NCBI GenBank assembly: GCA_004292795.1
Contig: RDXI01000014.1
Coordinates: 1-38,076, forward strand
Length of the DNA stretch: 38,076 nt
From: Bacteroidota bacterium
Lineage (GTDB): Bacteria > Bacteroidota > Bacteroidia > Cytophagales > Microscillaceae
Reading direction: 5' to 3'
The position numbers and the translations under genes are program-made. The notes beneath the pieces are model-generated. The model was given only the letters and a program-made list of their open reading frames with translations. It searched no databases and was not told the DNA's origin. How positions within the stretch are numbered: position 1 is the first letter of the stretch; every line of letters begins with the position of its first letter. Below, in pieces: positions 1 through 7,378 of the stretch.

Positions 1-253
1 ATGCTATGACGCTAACTATTGTGAAGAATACCCCCGCCTGAAAACCCAATATAGTATTATAGTAGCTTTCTTTCGTTTTGTAAAGTAGTAACTCTCTTTG
101 CAAAGAATCTTCTTTTTGTTTGCTTTGTTTCGCAAGTTCTTTGAATTTAGTGTTTAGAGCCTTAACATCTTTGTCAAGTTCTTTGAGGTCTTGCCCCAAA
201 ACAGGTGTTGCCCACAGTAGGCAAGCTACCAAAATATACATATAGTTTCTCAT
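1..253 (-). CDS. Secreted coiled-coil protein of unknown function, partial (C-terminus beyond left edge)
   Basis: This is an open frame of 84 codons running off the left edge. It starts at an ATG read leftwards from 253. The first ~20 residues (MRNYMYILVACLLWATPVLG) look like a signal peptide with a hydrophobic core ending in A/G residues. Next comes a Lys/Glu/Leu-rich stretch (about residues 22-65) with the heptad-like spacing of a coiled coil, then a hydrophobic segment beginning near residue 70 (LGFQAGVFFTIVSVIA) that may be a membrane helix cut by the edge. The frame is not among the longer open frames because it is truncated. I cannot assign a family. The clear signal peptide and open frame support a real gene. 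It lies downstream of carB on the same strand but is separated from it by a strong terminator, so it is probably transcribed on its own. Confidence 0.6.
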   Translation of the reverse strand, partial: MRNYMYILVACLLWATPVLGQDLKELDKDVKALNTKFKELAKQSKQKEDSLQRELLLYKTKESYYNTILGFQAGVFFTIVSVIA

Positions 254-301
254 ATAGGGGTTATACGGAAAAGGCATTTTTAGGTTTTGAGCGTTGTATC
301 A

Positions 302-329
302 TAGCGTAGGGGTTGCAACCCCTACGCTA
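302..329. repeat. Perfect palindrome, copy 1
   Basis: TAGCGTAGGGGTTG is followed directly by its exact reverse complement, giving a 28-base perfect palindrome in the gap between the partial gene and carB. A close relative lies at 384-410. It may be a REP-like intergenic element. Confidence 0.8.
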
Positions 330-340
330 CGGATAATCAC

Positions 341-371
341 AAAAAAACAGGCAAGACTCTCATCTTGCCTG
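341..371 (-). terminator. Rho-independent terminator of carB made of two inverted AGGCAAG motifs
   Basis: CAGGCAAGA (348-356) pairs with TCTTGCCTG (363-371) across a 6-base loop. Read leftwards the stem is followed by seven Ts (341-347). It sits about 60 bases after the carB stop. The stem consists of two head-to-head copies of the heptamer that is over-represented throughout the window. Confidence 0.8.
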
Positions 372-383
372 CCTATTTCTCAA

Positions 384-410
384 TAGCGTAGGGTTTGAAA
401 CCCTACGCTA
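384..410. repeat. Perfect palindrome, copy 2
   Basis: TAGCGTAGGGTTT, one central G, then the exact reverse complement of the first arm. It shares TAGCGTAGGG with the palindrome at 302-329, and the two copies bracket the motif-pair terminator of carB. Confidence 0.8.
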
Positions 411-431
411 CGAAGCTAAAAAGTCGAAATC

Positions 432-1589
432 TTACCTACTCAAATACAAATTCCTTTCATCATAAATCTTCTGAAAAACCTCGTCTTGGAGGTCTTTGAT
501 GAAATAGATAGCCTCGCCTGTGGACTTCATTTCGGGACCCAGTTCCTTGTTTACGTTGGGGAATTTGTTGAACGAAAAAACGGGAATTTTGATAGCATAG
601 CCACGCTTTACGGGTACGAAATACGAAGTAGCCGTTTTGTCTAACTTAAAATCCTTGAGTTTTTTATTGCCTATCATAATTTTCGTGGCGTAATTGATGT
701 ACGGCTTTTGGTATGCCTTGCAAATAAACGGCACTGTGCGAGATGCACGCGGGTTCGCCTCTATCACATACACCGTATTGTCCTTTATCGCAAATTGAAT
801 ATTCAACAAGCCCACCGTATCAAGCGCGAGGGCGATTTTTTTGGTATAACGCGCTATCGTTTCAATGAGCATCGGACTCAACGAAAAACAAGGCAACACC
901 GCATGAGAGTCGCCTGAATGAATACCTGCGGGTTCTATGTGTTCCATAATGCCCACGATATACACATTTTCGCCATCACAAATCGCGTCAGCCTCTGCCT
1001 CGATAGCTTGGTCTAAAAACCTATCTATCAAGATGTTGTTATCAGGAAAATCGTTCAACACATCTACTACGTGCTGTTCGAGTTCTTCTTCATTCAGTAC
1101 GATTTTCATACGTTGCCCACCCAACACATACGAAGGGCGCACCAACAACGGAAACTCCAAATCTTTCGCCACATTGTAGGCTTCTTCCGCAGAGCGTACC
1201 GCCGTAAATTCAGGATAAGGAATATCCAACTCGCGCAATAGCTTCGAAAAACGCTCTCTATCTTCTGCCAAGTCGAGGGCATCATAAGACGTGCCTATGA
1301 TTTTGATGCCATAACGGTTGAGTTTTTCTGCCAATTTTAAGGCAGTTTGTCCGCCCAACTGCACGATAACGCCTTCAGGCTGTTCGTGCAAAATGATGTC
1401 ATAAATATGCTCCCAAAAAACAGGCTCGAAATAGAGTTTGTCCGCAATGTCAAAATCAGTAGAAACTGTTTCAGGATTGCAGTTTATCATGATAGCCTCA
1501 TAGCCCGCTTCTTTCACCGCAAGCGTGCCATGCACACAACAATAATCAAACTCGATGCCTTGCCCAATCCTATTAGGTCCCGCTCCCAA
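432..1589 (-). CDS. carB: Carbamoyl-phosphate synthase large subunit, C-terminal half of a frameshifted carB
   Basis: This is the second ATP-grasp synthetase half of CarB, which makes carbamoyl phosphate for pyrimidines and arginine. The frame opens with the conserved ILGAGPNRIGQGIEFDYCCVHG segment and ends soon after MKSTGEA, so the MGS-like C-terminal regulatory domain of the ~1073-residue enterobacterial enzyme is absent. The only available start, TTG at 1589, lies inside the first beta strand of the domain, which is an implausible place to begin a protein. The same frame stays open upstream to about 1625 and encodes the expected linker ([13 protein letters not shown]). One extra G in the GGGG run at the end of the upstream half would join the two into a single 947-residue protein. 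I therefore read this as part of one gene spanning 432-3274 with a missing base, not as a separate gene. Confidence 0.9.
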   Translation of the reverse strand: MGAGPNRIGQGIEFDYCCVHGTLAVKEAGYEAIMINCNPETVSTDFDIADKLYFEPVFWEHIYDIILHEQPEGVIVQLGGQTALKLAEKLNRYGIKIIGTSYDALDLAEDRERFSKLLRELDIPYPEFTAVRSAEEAYNVAKDLEFPLLVRPSYVLGGQRMKIVLNEEELEQHVVDVLNDFPDNNILIDRFLDQAIEAEADAICDGENVYIVGIMEHIEPAGIHSGDSHAVLPCFSLSPMLIETIARYTKKIALALDTVGLLNIQFAIKDNTVYVIEANPRASRTVPFICKAYQKPYINYATKIMIGNKKLKDFKLDKTATSYFVPVKRGYAIKIPVFSFNKFPNVNKELGPEMKSTGEAIYFIKDLQDEVFQKIYDERNLYLSR

Positions 1590-1627
1590 GATGATAATTT
1601 TCTTCTTTTTCGAAACTTTGGATTCAT

Positions 1628-3274
1628 TTACCCCACGCCCACAAACGTAGAATAATAATAAGGGGTTTTTGCCTCAAACTCCGCCGCGCAAGTATCCACC
1701 ATTTTGTAAATGCGCTGAATACCCAATTCTTGCCTACGTTTGAAAACTTCGCTCTCCAAACAGCGCAATAAATGGGCAACTTGCCTATCCGCATAGCCTT
1801 TTTGTTTGGCAGTCAGGAGCAGGTCAGCAGGCAAGGTATCAATCGAGTATTGTTGAATATCTTTGTCTGTGTAGGCAAGGTCTTGGATTTGCTCCAAAAA
1901 CCATTTGTCTATTTTGGTCAGTTTTTGGATAGTGCGAAACGAAATGCCATGCATGAACGCATCTTTGATATGAAAAACGCGGTCTGCACTCGGAAACTCC
2001 AAACTTTCTAAGATAACTTGTTGATTAGTAAGCTCTTTTCCGTCCGCGCCTAAGCCATTTCTACGACTTTCAAGCGATTGACAAGCCTTCTGCAATGCCT
2101 CTTGGAAGTTACGTCCAATGCCCATAGCCTCGCCTACCGACTTCATTTGCAAGCCCAATTTTACATCAGCCCCAGGGAATTTATTGAAATTCCATCGAGG
2201 GATTTTTACGATAACATAATCAATCGTTGGCTCGAAGTAGGCAGAAGTTGTGCCTGTGATAGGGTTTTTCAATTCATCAAGATTGTAGCCTATTGCCAAC
2301 TTCGCGGCTATTTTCGCTATCGGATAGCCTGTGGCTTTGGAGGCAAGGGCAGAGGAGCGCGACACGCGAGGGTTTATTTCAATGACAATTATCTCGTCTG
2401 TTTCGGGATTGACCGAAAATTGAATATTGCAACCACCCGCAAACATGCCTATACCATTCATGCACTTGATAGCGAGGTTGCGCATTTCTTGATAGAGCTT
2501 GTCCGAAAGCGTCATAGCAGGCGCGACAGTGATAGAGTCGCCTGTATGAATACCCATCGGGTCAAAGTTTTCAATCGTGCAAATGATGATAACATTGCCT
2601 ACGCTATCGCGCAAAAGTTCGAGTTCGAACTCCTTCCAGCCCATGATGCTTTGCTCCACCAATACCTCGTGGGTAGGCGAGGCTTGGAGTCCGCGTGTGA
2701 GGGCTTCGTTGAATTTCTCTGCGTCATTCACAAAACCGCCCCCCGTACCGCCAAGCGTATAAGAGGGGCGTATCACTAAGGGAAAGCCTATTTCTTGTGC
2801 AATTTTCTTGCCCTGTAGAAACGAAGTAGCCGTTTTGCCTTTGCAGACATTCGCGCCCAATTCGAGCATCTTGAGTCGAAACTTCTCGCGGTCTTCAGTA
2901 GTTTCTACGGCTTTGATATCGACACCAATAATCTCTACGCCGTATTTTTCCCAAATACCCGCTTTCTCGCAGTCAATAGCAAGGTTCAGCGCAGTTTGTC
3001 CGCCCATTGTAGGCAAGACAGCCGACACCTTGTGCTTTTCGAGAATTTCGATGATGTATTTTTTCTCTAAGGGTTTGAGATAAATGTGGTCTGCCATCTT
3101 GGGGTCAGTCATGATAGTGGCAGGGTTCGAATTGATGAGGATAACCTCGATGCCTTCTTCTTTCAATGACCTCGCGGCTTGCGTGCCAGAGTAGTCAAAT
3201 TCACAGGCTTGTCCTATGACGATAGGACCCGAACCAATAATGAGTACCGATTTTATATGAGCGTTCTTGGGCAT
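1628..3274 (-). CDS. carB: Carbamoyl-phosphate synthase large subunit, N-terminal half of a frameshifted carB
   Basis: This is the carboxyphosphate synthetase half of CarB (about residues 1-400) followed by the oligomerisation domain (to ~540). The start [20 protein letters not shown] is the family's usual N-terminus. ATP-grasp landmarks are visible, including [23 protein letters not shown] and [20 protein letters not shown]. The frame stops after [10 protein letters not shown], exactly at the linker to the second half, at a GGGG run followed by TAA. Restoring one G restores the linker and the rest of the enzyme. Split carB genes exist in some archaea and Aquifex, but here the downstream half has no credible start, so a sequencing indel or a recent mutation is the simpler reading. 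The promoter is at 3370-3377, with a long inverted repeat in the leader. Confidence 0.93.
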   Translation of the reverse strand: MPKNAHIKSVLIIGSGPIVIGQACEFDYSGTQAARSLKEEGIEVILINSNPATIMTDPKMADHIYLKPLEKKYIIEILEKHKVSAVLPTMGGQTALNLAIDCEKAGIWEKYGVEIIGVDIKAVETTEDREKFRLKMLELGANVCKGKTATSFLQGKKIAQEIGFPLVIRPSYTLGGTGGGFVNDAEKFNEALTRGLQASPTHEVLVEQSIMGWKEFELELLRDSVGNVIIICTIENFDPMGIHTGDSITVAPAMTLSDKLYQEMRNLAIKCMNGIGMFAGGCNIQFSVNPETDEIIVIEINPRVSRSSALASKATGYPIAKIAAKLAIGYNLDELKNPITGTTSAYFEPTIDYVIVKIPRWNFNKFPGADVKLGLQMKSVGEAMGIGRNFQEALQKACQSLESRRNGLGADGKELTNQQVILESLEFPSADRVFHIKDAFMHGISFRTIQKLTKIDKWFLEQIQDLAYTDKDIQQYSIDTLPADLLLTAKQKGYADRQVAHLLRCLESEVFKRRQELGIQRIYKMVDTCAAEFEAKTPYYYSTFVGVG

Positions 3275-3278
3275 ATCT

Positions 3279-3366
3279 ATTGAATTATTGAAGATTGAAT
3301 TATTGATATACTGAACTTTTAACAGCTATTTAGATAATTCAGTAGGTCAATAAGTCAATAATTCAA
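3279..3366 (-). promoter_or_regulatory. Long inverted repeat in the carB leader
   Basis: Between promoter and start codon, TTGAATTATTGA (3295-3306) is the exact complement of TCAATAATTCAA (3355-3366), and the inner TACTGAA (3309-3315) pairs with TTCAGTA (3338-3344). TTGAATTATTGA is also repeated directly just before, with a 15-base period. The leader RNA could fold into a ~19-bp stem, which suggests control of carB. The mechanism is not visible. Confidence 0.55.
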
Positions 3367-3369
3367 ACG

Positions 3370-3377
3370 CAAAGTTA
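3370..3377 (-). promoter_or_regulatory. -7 promoter element of carB
   Basis: TAACTTTG on the minus strand, matching the Bacteroidota TAnnTTTG -7 consensus. It lies about 95 bases upstream of the carB ATG. Confidence 0.6.
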
Positions 3378-3401
3378 GGGCAAAAAAGAGAAACGTTTGC
3401 A

Positions 3402-3446
3402 CTTGCCTACAAAAACTTGCCTACTCTGCGTTGGGTAGGCAAGTTT
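3402..3446. repeat. Motif-pair hairpin between carB and the YiaA/B gene
   Basis: Two direct copies of CTTGCCTAC (3402-3410, 3416-3424) are followed by the inverse GTAGGCAAG (3435-3443). The second copy and the inverse form a 12-bp stem (3413-3424 with 3435-3446). There is no strong T tract. Confidence 0.75.
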
Positions 3447-3539
3447 CGCTTGAGGTCTAAAACAAAAAAAACAGGTTTCGAAAACATTTTTCCTTCTATT
3501 GCGTTGAAATATTTGGAAACCAATCTTCTAACTATCATC

Positions 3540-3812
3540 ATGGAACAATCAAAAAATACTTCAGCATTTTACTTCTTGGCGTGGGCATCTTTCGTCATCT
3601 CATTTGTGGGTGTGGGCTTTGGCTTGGCATTTATGGAAGCTGTTTGGTCTGTAAAGGCTTTTTTTGGTATGTCGTACCTTTTTTCAATTTCTTCATGCTT
3701 TATGGTGGCGAAGGTAGTGCGCGACAAACAAGAAGAAGAATCCATCATCAACAAAGTGGAGAAAGCCAAAACGCAACAACTTATCAACAAATATGTAGAG
3801 CCAAATGTGTAA
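3540..3812 (+). CDS. YiaA/YiaB-type two-helix inner membrane protein
   Basis: This is a 90-residue protein that begins MEQSKNTSAFYFLAWASFVI. Two hydrophobic helices (about residues 10-32 and 38-58) are separated by a short loop and followed by the family's hallmark VAKVVRDKQEE, where an aromatic/Lys/Arg-Asp pattern follows the second helix. The C-terminus is a charged helix ending VEPNV. This matches the YiaA/B inner-membrane domain. Its function is unknown, and in E. coli it is linked only to envelope stress. The frame is open further upstream (from about 3417), but that part runs through a motif-pair hairpin and has no family similarity, so I chose the ATG at 3540. The stop is only ~8 bases from a leucine-rich-repeat gene remnant on the other strand. 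Confidence 0.8.
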   Translation: MEQSKNTSAFYFLAWASFVISFVGVGFGLAFMEAVWSVKAFFGMSYLFSISSCFMVAKVVRDKQEEESIINKVEKAKTQQLINKYVEPNV

Positions 3813-3819
3813 ATATTTT

Positions 3820-3890
3820 GCTCGATTAGCGTGTTCCCGACTTTCTAAAAGCCTCAAAAGGTTTTGAAATTCGATGTTTTGGTCTTGCAT
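3820..3890 (-). pseudogene. 5' remnant of a leucine-rich-repeat gene
   Basis: Reading left from the ATG at 3890, the first ~23 codons (MQDQNIEFQNLLRLLESREH) match the N-termini of the LRR genes starting at 4697 and 7032, then similarity ends as the frame runs into the end of the YiaA/B gene. Its upstream DNA also resembles that of the 4697 gene (GGCAAGGGCAAAT in both), so the duplicated unit included the promoter region. Nothing of the repeat domain remains. This is a truncated paralogue left by duplication and deletion. Confidence 0.75.
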
Positions 3891-3927
3891 ACCGTAAAAT
3901 GAGGTTATTTGCCCTTGCCTGATTTGA

Positions 3928-4697
3928 TTACATAAAAAATCCAAACCTATTTTTTATTGTGATTTCTTTAGGCAAAGATACAATAGGGTTAGACGATAAA
4001 TAAATATAAAACAACTTTTTTGCATTTACAAGCTCTTTGGGCAAAGTCGTAAGCTGGTTTTGCTCCAAGTACAAATAAGAGAGATTTTGCAGGCTTTCAA
4101 TTTCTTTGGGCAATACACGAAACTGATTACTACTCAAACCCAAAGATTTTAGCTGTTGTAATGCTACAAACTCCTTAGGCAAGGCTGTTAATTGATTTTC
4201 AGACAAATCAATAGAAGTTAATTGTGTTAATGCTATGATTTCTATGGGCAATGTGCTAAACTGATTATTACCTAAGGAAAGAGCATTTAATTGTTGTAAT
4301 GTTGCGATTTCTTTAGGCAAGGTTGTTAATTTGTTTTTGGATAAATCAAGAGATTTTAGTTCCGAAAATAAATAAAAGAAGGTAATGATTCTATGTTTTT
4401 CTCACTCAAGCACAGCGATTTTATTTGTTTTACCCTTACGCTCAGGTGTTGTATATCGCTTATAGCTTCCGCGAAATTTCGTACATTGTATCCTACCACG
4501 TTTTTCCATTCCTCATGTTCCAATAGAAATACGGTTACATCTACCAATTCGTTATATTTTTGAAGGCTCATACCAAAATATGCTTCAAAATCGGTTTGGT
4601 AATTTTGTGCTATTTGTAGTCCCAACTGCACTTGGGCGGGGTCTGTGCTTTCTAAAAGCCTCAAAAGGTTTTGAAATTCGGGGTTTTGGTCTTGCAT
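3928..4697 (-). pseudogene. Leucine-rich-repeat protein, interrupted by a one-base frameshift
   Basis: This is a paralogue of the intact gene at 6088-7032. The first frame (4697 to 4356, 113 residues) holds the shared N-terminal domain (MQDQNPEFQNLLRLLESTDP onwards) and the first LRR strand, then stops after LPSFIYFRN. The rest continues in another frame from just upstream of 4320 as ELKSLDLSKNKLTTLPKEIA and five further LRRs of ~23 residues, ending KNRFGFFM. One additional T in a TTTT run near 4365 would give FIYFSELKSLDL and an unbroken protein of 256 residues. This may be a real mutation or a homopolymer sequencing error. Bacterial LRR proteins of this LPxEIxxLxxL type are usually protein-interaction modules, but no partner can be inferred. 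Confidence 0.8.
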
Positions 4698-4701
4698 ATT
4701 A

Positions 4702-4709
4702 CAAAATTA
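4702..4709 (-). promoter_or_regulatory. -7 promoter element 4 bases before the LRR start
   Basis: TAATTTTG on the minus strand, followed by only four bases (TAAT) and then the ATG at 4697. With initiation a few bases after the element, the transcript would be leaderless. Confidence 0.55.
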
Positions 4710-4729
4710 GGAAAAAATAAACATTTGCC

Positions 4730-4770
4730 CTTGCCTACAAAACGCCCCTACTATGCACATAGTAGGCAAG
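4730..4770. repeat. Nested hairpins with inverted AGGCAAG motifs
   Basis: CTTGCCTAC (4730-4738) and GTAGGCAAG (4762-4770) form the outer arms. Inside, CCTACTATG (4747-4755) and CATAGTAGG (4758-4766) form a second, overlapping stem, so the two folds compete for 4762-4766. It lies between the DUF6169-like gene's stop and the LRR start. Confidence 0.7.
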
Positions 4771-4773
4771 TTT

Positions 4774-5247
4774 CTATTTCAGTCCTGAAAGTTCTTTGTA
4801 TTCTTTGGCAAGCACTTCTTGAATGTGCGCAAAATCAGTATGATTTTGAGGAATGATAGCTGAAGCACGCATATTTGTTCCTTCAAAAATATAGTCTTGT
4901 TTGAGATATTGCCCGTTGTTGCATTGCGTAAATAAACGACTAAAAAGCCTTTCCCTTGCCTGTTCTTTTCGGTCTTTTGTTTCACAAACATACAACAACA
5001 CCGTTTCAGGATTTTGAGTAAGATAATCAGCAATAATAGCAAGCACAGTAGGCATTATCATGTTGTCCTCGCCTGCTTCTGCCTCTGACAAATTTGTGTA
5101 ATCAAACCCAAGGTTTTTAAAGTGTAGCCCCTCGATACTCGGAAAAGTAAAATACACTTCATAGCGTCTGTAGTATTTAGTGGCTATGAAGTGATATTGA
5201 TAAGAGTTTGTTTGTTCGAAAGGATATGTTTCACCCAAATGTAACAT
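4774..5247 (-). CDS. DUF6169-like protein of unknown function
   Basis: A 157-residue soluble protein without signal peptide or membrane segments. The order of elements resembles the Bacteroidota family DUF6169: an aromatic-rich N-terminal strand region (YYRRYEVYFTF), a helix around residues 62-76 (PTVLAIIADYLTQNPET), a strand with YVCETKD, then RKEQARERLFSRLF, and a C-terminal helix (HIQEVLAKEYKEL). I recognise the family only by pattern, and its function is unknown. Its start overlaps the end of the upstream gene (5231-5998) by 17 bases, so the two are translationally coupled and probably act together. The pair is surrounded by LRR paralogues. Confidence 0.65.
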   Translation of the reverse strand: MLHLGETYPFEQTNSYQYHFIATKYYRRYEVYFTFPSIEGLHFKNLGFDYTNLSEAEAGEDNMIMPTVLAIIADYLTQNPETVLLYVCETKDRKEQARERLFSRLFTQCNNGQYLKQDYIFEGTNMRASAIIPQNHTDFAHIQEVLAKEYKELSGLK

Positions 5248-5998
5248 TCAGCACCTCCTCCAACTGTTTGATGTCCTTGCCTTCGCGTATGTAGGCGTTT
5301 ATGACTTCTGTATCGCGTTTTGTCTTAGCCCAGCCTTTCAACGTCTTATCGTTCAATTCTTCTTCTGTGATAGGTTGATAGGTTGATTGTTTGGGTTTGG
5401 GTAGCCAGCCTAAGGTTCGGGCAAGGGTTGCCTCAAACTTCATATTAGCAAGTATTCTTTCAGTTAATTCTTTGATTTTCAATGGTGTAATTTGTAGGTT
5501 TTGCGCATCTATAACCCCTACCACAAGAAAATAAAAATCACGCTCCAAAGCGTAATGCAAATATTGTGCATATACATTTTTTTGTTCTTGTGGAACAAAT
5601 TTCTCAAAAAAATTTTCCCTTTCCTCTGCAGTTTCAGGCAAAACTAAATGTAATTGTTGGCATCTTTTCTCAATACCTTTGCCTATTCTTTCAACACAAG
5701 CAAGTGCGTAAGCCAAACATTGTTTTAGCTCTTGATATTCTTGGTCAGTGCTTTCATAAAAAGGTGTTTGTACCGCGTCTTGTTGTAGCACATTATTCTT
5801 AGGGTTTGTCCATAAATACGCGCTAATCATATTGCGCAAATGAGCTATTTCTTCCTTATTGTCCAAGAAGAAAGAAAGCATATCTTGCTCGCCTGCCAAC
5901 CAAGTTTGGGCTAAATGCGCCATTTGGGTTATAGTTTGGGCTATATCCGTATCTGACTTGCCTATTGCCCTATAAATATCTATAAAACTGATAGCCAT
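5231..5998 (-). CDS. Helical hypothetical protein, first gene of a coupled pair
   Basis: A 255-residue, mostly helical soluble protein beginning MAISFIDIYRAIGKSDTDIA. It has a Glu/Gln-rich middle (about 80-150), and its C-terminus (KGWAKTKRDTEVINAYIREG, then GKDIKQLEEVLNV) is a basic-acidic helical segment. I do not recognise a family. The open frame extends 31 codons further upstream, but the promoter element at 6054-6061 lies in that extension, so I chose the ATG at 5998. The stop codon lies 17 bases inside the next gene (DUF6169-like). Short size, coupling and position among duplicated LRR genes would fit an accessory two-gene module such as toxin-antitoxin, but no catalytic or DNA-binding motif supports that directly. 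Confidence 0.65.
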   Translation of the reverse strand: MAISFIDIYRAIGKSDTDIAQTITQMAHLAQTWLAGEQDMLSFFLDNKEEIAHLRNMISAYLWTNPKNNVLQQDAVQTPFYESTDQEYQELKQCLAYALACVERIGKGIEKRCQQLHLVLPETAEERENFFEKFVPQEQKNVYAQYLHYALERDFYFLVVGVIDAQNLQITPLKIKELTERILANMKFEATLARTLGWLPKPKQSTYQPITEEELNDKTLKGWAKTKRDTEVINAYIREGKDIKQLEEVLNVTFG

Positions 5999-6053
5999 AA
6001 TAGTAAAGATTTTTTTAGAGATAACGATAATAGTGTCATAAAAGTTTGCTTTG

Positions 6054-6061
6054 CAAAGATA
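6054..6061 (-). promoter_or_regulatory. -7 promoter element of the 5998/5247 gene pair
   Basis: TATCTTTG on the minus strand, about 55 bases before the ATG at 5998. It overlaps the small palindrome-like GCTTTGCAAAG. Confidence 0.6.
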
Positions 6062-6087
6062 CAAAAAATATACTTGCCTACAAAACA

Positions 6088-7032
6088 TCAAAAAGCCTCA
6101 TCTTCATAACACTCAAAAAAAACATTTTTCCAATTTTTTACAAAATTTCGCAAGGCATCAGGCGGATTTTTGCCCACATATATACGGCACTTTTGTAGCC
6201 TTTTCAGACTATATGGGAGCGAAGTCAAAGGATTATCCGACAATTCTAAAATCTCCAAATGCGTCAAGTGGGCGATAGAATCGGGCAGTTGTTCGAGTTG
6301 ATTATGTTCCAAAAATAGGCAAGACAAATTGCGCAAACGCCCTATTTCAGTAGGCAAGACAACCAACTGATTGTAAGCCAAACTCAACGTTTCTAAACCC
6401 TGCAGTTGGGTTATGCTGGCAGGCAAGGAAGCAAGTCGATTGTGTTGCAAATACAAATGCGCCAAACTTTGCAACGCTCCTATTTCCGTAGGCAAGGCAA
6501 GCAGTTGATTGTACGAAGCGTACAAGTGCGTTAGTTTTTTCAACTTGCCTATTTCCGCAGGCAAGTAGGTAAGCTCGTTGAAGCTACTGTATAAAGCCTT
6601 TAAGTCTGCTAAATATTCTATTTCTGTAGGTAAGTAGGCAAGTCGATTGTAGCTCACAGACAACGTATGCAAATACGCCAAATTGCCTATTTCGGGAGGC
6701 AAGGCTGTAAGGTTATTGTTTGCCAAGGATAAGGCTTGCAAACCACCCAATTTTTTGATGTATGGCGGTAGGAACTCGATGCCCCTATTGCCCAAGTTCA
6801 ATATTTCACATTCTTGCAAGTTATTTACCTTCAGGTTTTGCGCCAAGTCCCACGCATTACAAGCCAATAAAAAACCAAACCAATCGCTATAGGCTTGCAG
6901 GCTACAGTGAAAATGTTGCTCGAAAGCATCAGCGTAGGGTGGGGCTATTTGTAACGCAAGTTCCACATGGGCGCGTTCCGTACTTGCTAAGAGCCTCAAC
7001 AGGTTTTGAAATTCGGGGTGTTGGTCTTGCAT
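6088..7032 (-). CDS. Leucine-rich-repeat protein with conserved N-terminal domain (intact paralogue)
   Basis: 314 residues with no signal peptide. Residues 1-75 are an N-terminal domain shared with the broken gene at 3928-4697 (MQDQHPEFQNLLRLLASTER, then a helical region ending in W). Then come about nine LRRs of ~23 residues with the pattern LPxEIGxLxxLxxLxLxxNxL, of the type common in Cytophagales. The tail (CRIYVGKNPPDALRNFVKNW) caps the solenoid. The LPTEIG turns are often written with the window's heptamer (CTTGCCT), so this gene carries one of the densest motif clusters, about nine copies in 945 bases. The role is probably protein binding, and the target is unknown. The start is 9 bases from the rpmA terminator stem, leaving little room for a leader. 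Confidence 0.85.
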   Translation of the reverse strand: MQDQHPEFQNLLRLLASTERAHVELALQIAPPYADAFEQHFHCSLQAYSDWFGFLLACNAWDLAQNLKVNNLQECEILNLGNRGIEFLPPYIKKLGGLQALSLANNNLTALPPEIGNLAYLHTLSVSYNRLAYLPTEIEYLADLKALYSSFNELTYLPAEIGKLKKLTHLYASYNQLLALPTEIGALQSLAHLYLQHNRLASLPASITQLQGLETLSLAYNQLVVLPTEIGRLRNLSCLFLEHNQLEQLPDSIAHLTHLEILELSDNPLTSLPYSLKRLQKCRIYVGKNPPDALRNFVKNWKNVFFECYEDEAF

Positions 7033-7040
7033 AAAAAGCA

Positions 7041-7071
7041 AAAAAAAACTATCCGTTTCTCGGATAGTTTT
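7041..7071 (-). terminator. Terminator of rplU-rpmA
   Basis: AAAACTATCCG (7045-7055) pairs with CGGATAGTTTT (7061-7071) across 5 bases. Read leftwards it is followed by a T run. It lies 4 bases after the rpmA stop. Confidence 0.9.
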
Positions 7072-7074
7072 GGG

Positions 7075-7341
7075 CTATGCGTTGGTAGAAATGGGTTCTA
7101 CAGAAACATAAGAACGGCTTTCTTTGCTTTTGCGGAAGGTTACTATACCATCAGCAAGGGCAAAAAGCGTGTGGTCTTTGCCAATCCCTACGTTGTCGGA
7201 AGGATAATGCACAGTTCCACGTTGGCGAACAATAATATTGCCTGCCTTAGCGAATTGACCACCAAATATTTTAACGCCTAAGCGTTTGCTATGTGATTCG
7301 CGCCCGTTCTTCGAACTACCCGCACCTTTCTTGTGTGCCAT
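7075..7341 (-). CDS. rpmA: 50S ribosomal protein L27
   Basis: 88 residues beginning [20 protein letters not shown], the near-invariant start of L27, which places its N-terminal tail at the peptidyl-transferase centre. The following [16 protein letters not shown] and [14 protein letters not shown] segments are family signatures. There is no N-terminal extension of the kind removed by proteolysis in Firmicutes. It follows rplU by 37 bases and is closed by a strong terminator. No copy of the over-represented heptamer occurs in this gene. Confidence 0.98.
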   Translation of the reverse strand: MAHKKGAGSSKNGRESHSKRLGVKIFGGQFAKAGNIIVRQRGTVHYPSDNVGIGKDHTLFALADGIVTFRKSKESRSYVSVEPISTNA

Positions 7342-7378
7342 GGATTTAACAGGGGTTTAAAATTTGGAAAAAAAATTC

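Noticed and set aside
1620-1650. Programmed -1 frameshift joining the carB halves
   Set aside because: GTGGGGTAA is not a standard X-XXY-YYZ slippery site and I see no strong downstream structure. A base missing from a G run is simpler, especially with a similar defect in the LRR gene.
2078-2779. Plus-strand open frame of 233 codons
   Set aside because: It lies wholly antisense to the well-conserved carB first half and its translation has no recognisable pattern. It is a shadow frame.
5999-6091. Longer start for the helical hypothetical gene
   Set aside because: The extension contains the TATCTTTG promoter element and its sequence is unlike the rest of the protein.
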